Shown one piece after another: positions 1-5,565 of a stretch of 6,843 bases of DNA. The stretch is from Spirochaetota bacterium (GTDB lineage Bacteria > Spirochaetota > JAHITG01). The DNA is taken from positions 1 through 6,843 of the forward strand of contig JAHITG010000006.1 in the NCBI GenBank assembly GCA_018817865.1. Reading direction: 5' to 3'. The notes beneath the pieces were generated by a model. That model was not told the DNA's origin, did not search any database, and worked only from the letters and a program-made list of their open reading frames with translations. Positions within the stretch are counted from its first letter, which is position 1, and each line of letters begins with the position of its first letter. Both the position numbers and the translations under genes were made by a program.

Positions 1-195
1 CCCGGCAATGGAGGAGAAGTGATGTCCTAAAAGGACAGGTGCTTTTGTAGGACAGTAATCGACATTATCCTGCATGGTGCAGGACGGGGTCTTGTTCTCT
101 TTTTTAAGGTCGAATTTTTTTACGAGGATGCTGCCGTATATACGGTAGGCCAGAATAAAAAGAATGATACCCGATAAAAATGTTAAAGCTAACAT
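1..195 (-). CDS. cstA: Carbon starvation protein A (CstA), N-terminal part, runs off the left edge
   Basis: I read this ORF directly from the minus strand. It gives 65 residues starting MLALTFLSGIILFILAYRIY and remains open at the window edge. After a first transmembrane helix (about residues 3-20) come a short basic stretch and the motif DYCPTKAPVLLGHHFSSIAG (46-65). This matches the CstA family hallmark (DYxPT...GHHFxSIAG), which normally continues into AGP. The family consists of large multi-pass inner-membrane proteins that take up peptides or pyruvate, often under starvation; which substrate applies here cannot be seen. The start is supported by a very good Shine-Dalgarno site, GGGAGGAG at 200-207, four bases upstream of ATG (193-195). 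The gene lies downstream of, and on the same strand as, the small secreted protein at 508-1077, but about 310 bases of hairpin-rich DNA separate them, so it probably has its own promoter. Confidence 0.9.
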   Translation of the reverse strand, partial: MLALTFLSGIILFILAYRIYGSILVKKFDLKKENKTPSCTMQDNVDYCPTKAPVLLGHHFSSIAG

Positions 196-204
196 TGGTC
201 TCCT

Positions 205-224
205 CCCTTAAAAAAGGATAAGGG
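205..224 (-). promoter_or_regulatory. Small hairpin touching the cstA Shine-Dalgarno site
   Basis: On the minus strand CCCTTA and TAAGGG form a 6-bp stem with an 8-base loop. The 3' arm ends in the GGG that begins the cstA Shine-Dalgarno sequence. It could modestly shield the ribosome site or be incidental. If the promoter proposed at 215-243 is correct, its start point would lie inside this hairpin and the stem would not exist in that transcript. Confidence 0.25.
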
Positions 225-243
225 ACAATATGCGGCAATGCAA
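215..243 (-). promoter_or_regulatory. Possible sigma70-type promoter for cstA
   Basis: Reading the minus strand, TTGCAT (238-243) and TATCCT (215-220) are separated by 17 bases. This gives an acceptable -35/-10 pair with a start point about 15 bases before the cstA ATG, between the hairpin cluster and the gene. The -10 box is a weak match, so this is only a candidate. Confidence 0.3.
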
Positions 244-256
244 CACCATTACTGTC

Positions 257-452
257 ACCCTTAGAAATTGTCCTCTGGACAATTTCAAGGATTGAGTCTC
301 CCTAGAAATTTTCTTGCAGAAAATTTCAGGGACTAAATCCCGGAAAACCTCTGGTTTTCTCGGGGCCGGGAATTTCTTTCCCTGTGGAATTTCTCTTGGA
401 GAAATTCCACAGGACAAAAGTCCTTGGAATCGTTAACACGATTCCTAAGGGT
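257..452. repeat. Cluster of five tandem hairpins within an outer inverted repeat
   Basis: This stretch has no credible gene and is almost entirely self-complementary. Hairpins: (1) 264-286, perfect 10-bp stem, loop TCT; (2) 289-340, perfect 10-bp core 305-314/318-327 with loop TGC, extended outward with a few bulges to GGATT/AATCC; (3) 339-364, about 11 bp with one bulge, loop TCT; (4) 381-413, perfect 15-bp stem, loop TTG; (5) 422-450, 12-bp stem with one bulged base, loop TAAC. The whole is enclosed by ACCCTTAG (257-264) and its exact complement CTAAGGGT (445-452). The words AGAAATT/AATTTCT recur in several arms. It could be a palindromic mobile repeat (MITE-like), a composite of nested insertions, or a structured RNA in the cstA leader or the 3' end of the upstream gene. 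I do not recognise a named family. It holds no U-tract after the hairpins, so it is not a classic terminator. Confidence 0.75.
381..413. repeat. Perfect 15-bp hairpin, strongest in the cluster
   Basis: CCTGTGGAATTTCTC (381-395) is followed by the loop TTG and its exact 15-base reverse complement (399-413). Three-base loops also occur in the three preceding hairpins, which suggests the elements share a common design or origin. No T-run follows on either strand. Confidence 0.8.
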
Positions 453-507
453 AGAAATTCCTCGGGGCAAAGTCACATACAGTCCCTTTGTATATGGTAA
501 ATATTTA

Positions 508-1077
508 TTACTTGAATTCCTTATTGATTATCTCCTGATCCTGTCTGAACCGCTTTGATACAGCCGGTGCTTTACGAAGTATATCCAGTAATTCTCCGGC
601 CCGGATGAGATTGATATATATTTTTGATGAGGCTTTTGAATGTTTAAACCCCTTGATCTCCAAAATCAGCTCCTGACGTCTTCCCTTGGGCTTTTCCGAA
701 GAGTAGAAGGTAACGATCGCGTAAATATCAAACAATTCATCCATGTTCCTGTGTTTCTTCTCCAGTTTCCCTATCACTTTTGTCAGGGCCAGGCTCCTCT
801 GCCGGGCTGTCTCACCCCATTCCACACCCTTGACAATGAAATTCGTAAACTTGGAGAATTCTTCTCCTTCAAAATAATATGAGGCATTATTCAGTTTGGG
901 AGTATTGATATAGATTATGCCCAGGTCATCCACGTATACTTTCAGTGTTGTGGGAAAATACTTTGCATGGATCGTGTCAAAATACTGCCCGCTTGTCTCC
1001 CCGACGGTCTCGGTAGCAGAAAAGCTGCATGTAACCAGGATCAATATACTAATAATGGTTAATAATAGTTTTTTCAT
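508..1077 (-). CDS. Small secreted or lipoprotein-like protein, function unknown
   Basis: The 189-residue protein begins with a clear signal sequence: MKK, then a hydrophobic core (residues 4-16), then LVTC (14-17). The cysteine could be a lipidation site, but Thr just before it is unusual for a lipobox. Signal peptidase I cleavage near SFSA (18-21) is the alternative. The mature part is polar and alternates short predicted strands with a basic, helical middle (about 85-115) and a basic C-terminus (about 165-189). I recognise no family. It probably acts in the periplasm or at the membrane. AAGGAG (1083-1088) sits five bases before the ATG, and a good promoter lies at 1133-1160, so it seems to be transcribed alone. 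The hairpin cluster lies beyond its stop codon, after about 55 bases. Confidence 0.8.
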   Translation of the reverse strand: MKKLLLTIISILILVTCSFSATETVGETSGQYFDTIHAKYFPTTLKVYVDDLGIIYINTPKLNNASYYFEGEEFSKFTNFIVKGVEWGETARQRSLALTKVIGKLEKKHRNMDELFDIYAIVTFYSSEKPKGRRQELILEIKGFKHSKASSKIYINLIRAGELLDILRKAPAVSKRFRQDQEIINKEFK

Positions 1078-1132
1078 AATAACTCCTTGTTTATCATCTG
1101 ATAAAGGTCCATGATAATATAAGTATAGCTCA

Positions 1133-1160
1133 ATTATACAAAGTTATATTGGAATATCAA
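1133..1160 (-). promoter_or_regulatory. Sigma70-type promoter for the secreted-protein gene
   Basis: On the minus strand, TTGATA (1155-1160) and a consensus TATAAT (1133-1138) are 16 bases apart. Transcription would start near 1126, giving a leader of roughly 50 bases before the ATG at 1077. The exact -10 box and the position make this a good candidate. Confidence 0.65.
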
Positions 1161-1219
1161 ATATTTTTTAGGGGATCTCTATTATTATTATCGGATGATG
1201 CCCTTTAGTAATAAAAATG

Positions 1220-1247
1220 TTGAAATCAAATGTCAGGATAGTATATT
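1220..1247 (+). promoter_or_regulatory. Possible sigma70-type promoter for the protease operon
   Basis: TTGAAA (1220-1225) and TATATT (1242-1247) are 16 bases apart. The predicted start near 1254 gives a leader of about 145 bases, which would include the inverted repeat at 1291-1317. The surrounding DNA is AT-rich, so chance matches are easy and confidence is moderate. Confidence 0.4.
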
Positions 1248-1399
1248 TTAATTTCGTTTTTTATTATTTATTTTGTTTATGAAGAGAAAAAGAGTATCAC
1301 CATATATCGAGTACTCTGAACATGGATCCCGGAAAAATAGCCTATTAAGGAAGATAATTTATAAGAATAATTTTCATATCAATTACAGGAGGGTGAAGT

Positions 1400-2521
1400 A
1401 TGGATAAGATCGAAAAATCTCAGGTGTATGATGATCCTGTGCTGGGAATCAGAGAAACAGCCTCTACGGAAAAGTACTGGGAAAAGACCCAGGACAGTTA
1501 TTCAAAGAAGAAGTATAAAGATGCCATCATCAATCTGTTGAATTATCTTGATCCGGAACTGGTAAAAACATACGGTAATAAAGATCAGACGGAATTCTCT
1601 ATTCCCAACGGCTCGCTTATGGTGAATATCTCCCTTAAAGATAATAAATTCAGCGTTAACGCGCCATTTCTGAAACTTCCTGAAAAGAAGGTTAACGTCC
1701 TCCTTCGTCAGCTCAGTGAGATAAATTTTATGGCCCTGTTCCTGAGCCAGATTGGATTGAAAGGAGATGAGCTCTATTTTAAATACAGTACGGAACTGGA
1801 GCTGTGTGAACCCTATAAGATCTATGATGTCCTGTATGAGATCTGCATTAATGGAGATTATTATGATGATATCTTCATTGATGAAATGGGGGCAAAAAGA
1901 TTAAAAGAGATGGAAGTGAAGGATTTTTCAAAAGCTCAGAAAGAGAAAGCATGGAAGATGTTCAATGAATATATTGATGAGTCCCTTCAGCATCTTGAAT
2001 ATTTCGGGACGAACCGATGGTTCGGCCCGGGCCTGGACAGCGCCCGTATCACTCTGATGAAGATGGATTACCTCCTTCAGCCGCAGGGATTGCTTGTTTC
2101 TGATATCCAGAAGATATTGAACAGTTCCTGGAACAACGGCAGGCTTAACCTTAATGAGGTCTTTGATAAGACCAAGGAAGATATCAGGAAATTAAAGGAG
2201 TGGGATCAAAAGAAATTCAATGAGAATGTCTATATCCCGAAATTTCTCATTTCACCTAAAAAACGGGCTTCGTTGATGGCATTACAGGATATCATGCGCC
2301 CGGATTATGACTCTGCAAAGCGGTATGTCCAGGAATTCAATTTTTTCGAATCTGCTCATTTCTGCCTGTATGCTATCTATAACCTGTTCTTTCGCAATAC
2401 GATCCCCATCAAAGTTGAAGGGATCCTTAATGACGCATTAAAAAAAGCAAGCGGGAAAAAATTTGAGGAAGCATCTGGCATTCTTCTGAAGATCCTGGAT
2501 AAAGTAATGGCAATGAAATGA
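1400..2521 (+). CDS. Cytoplasmic protein with YbjN/secretion-chaperone-like domain, partner of the downstream protease
   Basis: The 373-residue protein has no signal peptide and no membrane segment. A short helical start (about 24-58, tetratricopeptide-like in feel) leads into an alpha/beta domain at about 62-170. Its pattern EF...GSLMVNI......APFLKLP......LLRQLSEIN...ELYFKYSTELEL resembles the YbjN / type III secretion chaperone-like fold and the C-terminal domain of the next protein. The remainder (about 175-373) is predicted mostly helical, with an aromatic-rich piece (FFESAHFCLYAIYNLFF, 315-331); I recognise no family there. AGGAGGG (1387-1393) precedes the ATG at good spacing. The stop overlaps a possible ATG of the protease gene (ATGA at 2518-2521), so the two are very likely translated as a pair. 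Inferred role: adaptor, regulator or substrate of that protease. No enzymatic motif is visible. Confidence 0.8.
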   Translation: MDKIEKSQVYDDPVLGIRETASTEKYWEKTQDSYSKKKYKDAIINLLNYLDPELVKTYGNKDQTEFSIPNGSLMVNISLKDNKFSVNAPFLKLPEKKVNVLLRQLSEINFMALFLSQIGLKGDELYFKYSTELELCEPYKIYDVLYEICINGDYYDDIFIDEMGAKRLKEMEVKDFSKAQKEKAWKMFNEYIDESLQHLEYFGTNRWFGPGLDSARITLMKMDYLLQPQGLLVSDIQKILNSSWNNGRLNLNEVFDKTKEDIRKLKEWDQKKFNENVYIPKFLISPKKRASLMALQDIMRPDYDSAKRYVQEFNFFESAHFCLYAIYNLFFRNTIPIKVEGILNDALKKASGKKFEEASGILLKILDKVMAMK

Positions 2522-2539
2522 CAGATCTGAAATTTGATG

Positions 2540-2546
2540 AAGGAGG
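2540..2546 (+). promoter_or_regulatory. Shine-Dalgarno site that decides the protease start
   Basis: AAGGAGG lies seven bases before GTG at 2554. The in-frame ATG at 2518, which overlaps the upstream stop codon, has no comparable site. The GTG is therefore the preferred start, shortening the protein by 12 residues without touching the protease fold. Confidence 0.75.
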
Positions 2547-2553
2547 TTTGAAA

Positions 2554-3654
2554 GTGAAAGATTTTAATGAATTTTCCAAAATGGTAGTTAAAATAAATAC
2601 GGCAAAGGGAAGCGGCTCCGGGTTTTACATAAAGGATATGGACCTTATCGTTACCAACTATCATGTGGTTTCCGGACAGCATGACTTAGCAATAGAGACA
2701 TATGATAAAGATAAAGTGAAATCAAAAGTCCTTCAGATCAATCCCCTGCTGGATCTGGCTTTAATAAAGCCTATAAAGAAACTGAGTGCCCCGCAGGCAG
2801 TGTTCCAGCTTTCGGGGAAGCTGAATAACCGAGATAAGGTCTTCGTGCTGGGCTATCCATTCGGAATGCCTTTTACTATTACAGAAGGTATCATCTCATC
2901 ACCCCGGCAGCTCCTGGAAGGGCAGTATTTTATTCAGACCGATGCAGCAATCAATCCCGGTAACAGCGGCGGTCCCATGCTGAGTCCTGACGGCCGGGTG
3001 CTTGGTGTGGCAACCAGTAAATTTACCGAAGCGGATAATATGGGATTTGCCCTGCCTTCAGATATCGTGGTTCAGGAACTGGAGAGTTTTAAAAGTAATC
3101 CCACAGCTGATTATTCGGTAAAATGCCCGTCCTGTAATGCATTGATCATTGAGAAGACCGAATATTGTGAAAATTGCGGTGCCAAGATAGATGTGGAAGT
3201 GCTTTTCGCTGATATAAAATTGAGCCCTCTCTCGGTTTTCGTTGAGGAGACCCTGGAAAAAGAAGGGATCGATCCGGTCGTCTCCCGGGTGGGAAATGAG
3301 TATTGGGAATTCCACCGGGGCAGCGCCATGATCAGGATCTTTGTATATAAGAATTCCTACCTTATTGCCACATGCCCCATGGTTAAATTGCCGAAGGAGA
3401 ATTTATCAGAGCTGTACAAGTATGTCTTAAGTAACCCGGTGAAGCCTTTTTATCTGGGGGTAGACAGGGGCCTGATCTTTATTTCGTATCGCGTTCACCT
3501 GACCGATCTTGATTCCAAGTACAAAGAGGATATCCGAAAGAACCTGATGGGCCTGGCCAGAAAGGCGGATGAGCTTGACAATTATCTGGTTGATACATTC
3601 AAATGCGAGTGGTCTGAAGAAGCCAAACCGGATGTTAAAAAGAAGAAGAAATAA
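2554..3654 (+). CDS. HtrA/trypsin-like serine protease with zinc ribbon and YbjN-like C-terminal domain
   Basis: Numbering is from the alternative ATG at 2518; the preferred GTG start is residue 13. Residues 20-192 form a trypsin-like (S1C/HtrA-type) domain with a full catalytic triad: His49 in TNYHVV, Asp79 in LLDLALIK, and Ser150 in GNSGGP. There is no signal peptide or transmembrane helix, so unlike most HtrA/Deg proteases it should act in the cytoplasm. There is also no PDZ domain. Instead a zinc ribbon (C203, C206, C217, C220; CPSC...CENC) leads into a domain at about 235-362 that resembles the YbjN/secretion-chaperone-like domain of the upstream protein (shared pattern GS-M--I...P--KLP...). 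A lysine-rich tail ends the protein. It is translated with the gene at 1400, and the C-terminal domain could bind that partner or substrates. The protease call is firm; the C-terminal domain assignment is inferred. Confidence 0.88.
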   Translation: MKDFNEFSKMVVKINTAKGSGSGFYIKDMDLIVTNYHVVSGQHDLAIETYDKDKVKSKVLQINPLLDLALIKPIKKLSAPQAVFQLSGKLNNRDKVFVLGYPFGMPFTITEGIISSPRQLLEGQYFIQTDAAINPGNSGGPMLSPDGRVLGVATSKFTEADNMGFALPSDIVVQELESFKSNPTADYSVKCPSCNALIIEKTEYCENCGAKIDVEVLFADIKLSPLSVFVEETLEKEGIDPVVSRVGNEYWEFHRGSAMIRIFVYKNSYLIATCPMVKLPKENLSELYKYVLSNPVKPFYLGVDRGLIFISYRVHLTDLDSKYKEDIRKNLMGLARKADELDNYLVDTFKCEWSEEAKPDVKKKKK

Positions 3655-3657
3655 ATC

Positions 3658-3729
3658 TGGGCGATACTGGGATTGAACCAGTGGCCCCTCCCGTGTGAGG
3701 GGAGTGCTCTCCCGCTGAGCTAATCGCCC
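3658..3729 (-). tRNA. tRNA-Val (anticodon CAC)
   Basis: A full cloverleaf folds on the minus strand: acceptor GGGCGAT/ATCGCCC, D-stem GCTC/GAGC, anticodon stem CTCCC/GGGAG with loop CTCACAC, a five-base variable region, and T-stem ACTGG/CCAGT with loop TTCAATC. The anticodon CAC (3695-3697) reads the valine codon GUG. The discriminator is A, and CCA is not encoded, so it must be added after transcription. The gene is convergent with the protease gene, and its 3' end lies three bases from that stop codon. I see no hairpin terminator beyond it. Confidence 0.96.
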
Positions 3730-3739
3730 TGTTCAAATT

Positions 3740-3767
3740 AATATACATTTACTTCTTTTAATGTCAA
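3740..3767 (-). promoter_or_regulatory. Promoter of the tRNA-Val gene
   Basis: On the minus strand a consensus TTGACA (3762-3767) and TATATT (3740-3745) are 16 bases apart, with TG just before the -10. Transcription would begin about four bases before the mature tRNA 5' end, so little 5' trimming is needed. Confidence 0.75.
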
Positions 3768-3834
3768 ACATTTTTTTATGTCTGTGTAAAGGTCTAAACA
3801 CTCTTGTATTATAAAATAAATATACATATGTTAT

Positions 3835-3912
3835 GGTAGCCGCAGGCTTCAGCCTGCGTTTTTATAATCTCGTTTTGAATATAAATTGCGCAAGCTAAAG
3901 CTTGCGACTACC
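3835..3912. repeat. REP-type palindrome pair (BIME-like), two inverted units
   Basis: Unit 1 on the plus strand is GGTAGC followed by the hairpin CGCAGGCT-TC-AGCCTGCG (3835-3858). Unit 2 on the minus strand is GGTAGT followed by CGCAAGCT-TT-AGCTTGCG (3889-3912). Each has a perfect 8-bp stem with a two-base loop, preceded by GTAG and one base. A GTAG tetranucleotide before a palindrome is the hallmark of REP elements moved by RAYT (IS200/IS605-related) transposases. The two units point outward from a 30-base AT-rich spacer, as in bacterial interspersed mosaic elements. No RAYT gene is present in the window, so it is a non-autonomous copy. Confidence 0.85.
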
Positions 3913-3939
3913 TTAGCGGATGAAAAATTGTAATTATAT

Positions 3940-3965
3940 TTGACTATCCGGTAGAATAATATAAT
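3940..3965 (+). promoter_or_regulatory. Possible promoter giving a near-leaderless mRNA for the SDR gene
   Basis: TTGACT (3940-3945) and TATAAT (3960-3965) are good boxes, but the spacing of 14 bases is short. Using TAATTT (3962-3967) gives 16. Either would start transcription at about 3972-3975, at the ATG at 3976. This would explain why the gene has no Shine-Dalgarno sequence. Confidence 0.4.
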
Positions 3966-3975
3966 TTTAGCTTCT

Positions 3976-4995
3976 ATGTCCAGGAATATAAGAGTATTAA
4001 TTACCGGGATCAACGGTTTTGTAGGCAGTAAGATCGCTGAAAAACTTGTGCACTTAAAAAATTACAGGGTATCCGGCCTGGTGCGTACTACCAGCGACCT
4101 CACCTTCTTAAAACCTTTTATAAAAAATATAAAACTCTTCCATGGAAATATAGATAATAAGGGCTCCCTTCTCAATGCCTTCAGGAATCAGGATATTGTT
4201 ATCCATATCGCAGGTTTTGCTTCGGATTGGGGAAAATATCAGGTCTTTTATGATGCCAATGTAAAAGGCGTAAAGAATGTAGCAGAGCTCTGCCTCCAGA
4301 ATAAAGTTAAGCATCTGATCCATTTCAGCTCTATCAGCATTTACGGGTTTAAGAAGAAGATCAATGCCGGGGAGAATACAAAAGTTAGCCGGAACAGATA
4401 TAATTACTGCAAGACAAAGCTTTTAGGGGAAAAAACGATCGAACATTTCATGGATGTCTTTAATTTACCGGCCACGATCATACAGCCGGGATTGATCTAC
4501 GGGCCCAATGACCACACCATGTCATACAAGATGATCAATGCCATCAATACCTATCAATTCGGGATGTGTGATAACGGAAGACACCTCTTTTCTTCTTTAT
4601 ATATAGATAATCTTATCCAGGCTATTCTTTTAATAATGACAAAGCCAAAGAAGAGTTTGAAAAAGAAGTATATCATTACGGATGATATAAAAGTAACATG
4701 GCGGGAGTTTACAAGGCATCTCTGTGACATCCTGGAAAAGCCCATGCCGTGGATCAATATGCCTTGTATATTCGGAAGGGTCGGTGCAGTTGTTTCAGAA
4801 TCGATCTACTGGCTTCTGCGGATAAAGAAACCTCCACTTATGACGAACTATAGAATTTCCCTGGCAAGCCGTGATTTTCATTTTTCTACTAAACGGATCA
4901 TGAAAGAGCTGGGGTATAAACCGGACAGGGATATTAAAAAGAATTTAAAAATTACAATTGATCATTATAACGAATGGGCTAATCAGATAGACTAA
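3976..4995 (+). CDS. Extended SDR NAD(P)-dependent epimerase/dehydratase or 3-beta-HSD-like reductase
   Basis: The 339-residue protein has the family's usual length and order of motifs. These are an N-terminal Rossmann fold with TGINGFVG (Gly11, Gly14, Gly17), NAG-equivalent HIAG (77-80), DANVKGVKNV (93-102), the catalytic serine region HFSSISIYG (116-124), and YCKTKLLGE supplying Tyr144 and Lys148. They are followed by QPGLIYGPND (170-179) and the C-terminal FSTKRIMKELGYKP (303-316). This last motif and the DWGK region resemble 3-beta-hydroxysteroid dehydrogenase/OleD/HpnA-type reductases more than UDP-glucose epimerases. The substrate cannot be deduced. There is no signal peptide, so it is cytosolic or loosely membrane-bound. 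No Shine-Dalgarno sequence precedes the ATG, but the Rossmann motif begins only a few residues in and no better start exists. It is preceded by the REP pair and converges with the minus-strand operon with no bases between the stop codons. Confidence 0.9.
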   Translation: MSRNIRVLITGINGFVGSKIAEKLVHLKNYRVSGLVRTTSDLTFLKPFIKNIKLFHGNIDNKGSLLNAFRNQDIVIHIAGFASDWGKYQVFYDANVKGVKNVAELCLQNKVKHLIHFSSISIYGFKKKINAGENTKVSRNRYNYCKTKLLGEKTIEHFMDVFNLPATIIQPGLIYGPNDHTMSYKMINAINTYQFGMCDNGRHLFSSLYIDNLIQAILLIMTKPKKSLKKKYIITDDIKVTWREFTRHLCDILEKPMPWINMPCIFGRVGAVVSESIYWLLRIKKPPLMTNYRISLASRDFHFSTKRIMKELGYKPDRDIKKNLKITIDHYNEWANQID

Positions 4996-5556
4996 TCAAA
5001 GAGAGAGGGACTCATCACAGTCCACCCGGTAGGGACAGGCACTGCAGCGGGATGATTCTTCATGGTTTCGGTGTATCTCGCGGATGTTCTCATCTTTTGA
5101 ATAAGCCTTTCTGATACCGGTGATGGATCGCAGGACCTCAGATCTTAATTCATCTGCATTATCGATCTTTAAGAAACGGTTGTTTCTTTTGTTCTCTATT
5201 ATTCCGTATGAAGGCCTGCGGTTGTATATTTTTTCTACCAATAAAAAATAGAGGCCCATCTGGGACTTGTAGAATCCTTCCTGATCCTGCCGCATAAACT
5301 CAACAGTGTCAATTATAATAAAGTCACCGTTTCGGGATTCAAATATTTTATCAGGAACACCTTCTATGATCATCCCTTCGATCTCTTTGGAGAGTTTTTC
5401 TTTGTTTTTATCCATTGAATATATCAGGACCGATTCCCGTCTGATCTTTTCGCTCTCTTTAATGGATGAATGGGAGGAAAGAAAGATCTTTATAAATGAG
5501 TACGCGGCGATCCCTGTAATAATAATTAATAGATATTCTCTGATATTAAGTGTCAT
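4996..5556 (-). CDS. Membrane-anchored Cas4/RecB-like PD-(D/E)XK protein with degenerate active site
   Basis: This 186-residue protein begins with one transmembrane helix (about residues 8-26), followed by a basic/charged linker. Residues 60-131 follow the Cas4/RecB nuclease core: GVPD (66-69), strand DFIIID (78-83), QMGLY (99-103, the QxxxY motif), and a strand YGII...FLKI. The C-terminus has CSAC-PYRVDC (C171, C174, C180), the spacing of three of the four Fe-S cysteines of Cas4-type nucleases. Where the family has (D/E)xK, this protein reads D83-T-V85, so the catalytic lysine is missing and nuclease activity is doubtful. The fourth cysteine, normally N-terminal, is absent here but present in the adjacent upstream ORF. 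That ORF ends in the same frame only three codons before this ATG. Only a weak AGAAG precedes the start, consistent with coupled translation. No CRISPR array or other cas gene is present. Confidence 0.65.
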   Translation of the reverse strand: MTLNIREYLLIIITGIAAYSFIKIFLSSHSSIKESEKIRRESVLIYSMDKNKEKLSKEIEGMIIEGVPDKIFESRNGDFIIIDTVEFMRQDQEGFYKSQMGLYFLLVEKIYNRRPSYGIIENKRNNRFLKIDNADELRSEVLRSITGIRKAYSKDENIREIHRNHEESSRCSACPYRVDCDESLSL

Positions 5557-5565
5557 TGTCTTCTT

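Larger units (their letters stand above)
1078..1399. other. Divergent intergenic region with promoters for both sides
   Basis: These 322 AT-rich bases separate the minus-strand secreted protein from the plus-strand protease operon. I find no ORF with coding character and no RNA gene. They contain a good minus-strand promoter (1133-1160), a plausible plus-strand promoter (1220-1247), a T-rich stretch (about 1250-1280), and a 6-bp inverted repeat AGAGTA (1291-1296) / TACTCT (1312-1317). That repeat would lie in the plus-strand leader and could be a small hairpin or a regulator site. The region ends in the strong Shine-Dalgarno site of the gene at 1400. Confidence 0.6.

Noticed and set aside
208..417. 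Minus-strand 69-residue ORF across the hairpin cluster
   Set aside because: It is composed of palindrome arms, has no ribosome site and no sensible protein character, and its sequence is explained by the repeat structure.
474..496. Hairpin after the secreted-protein gene as an intrinsic terminator
   Set aside because: The stem is 7 bp with a G-T pair and a 9-base loop, and no T-run follows on the minus strand.
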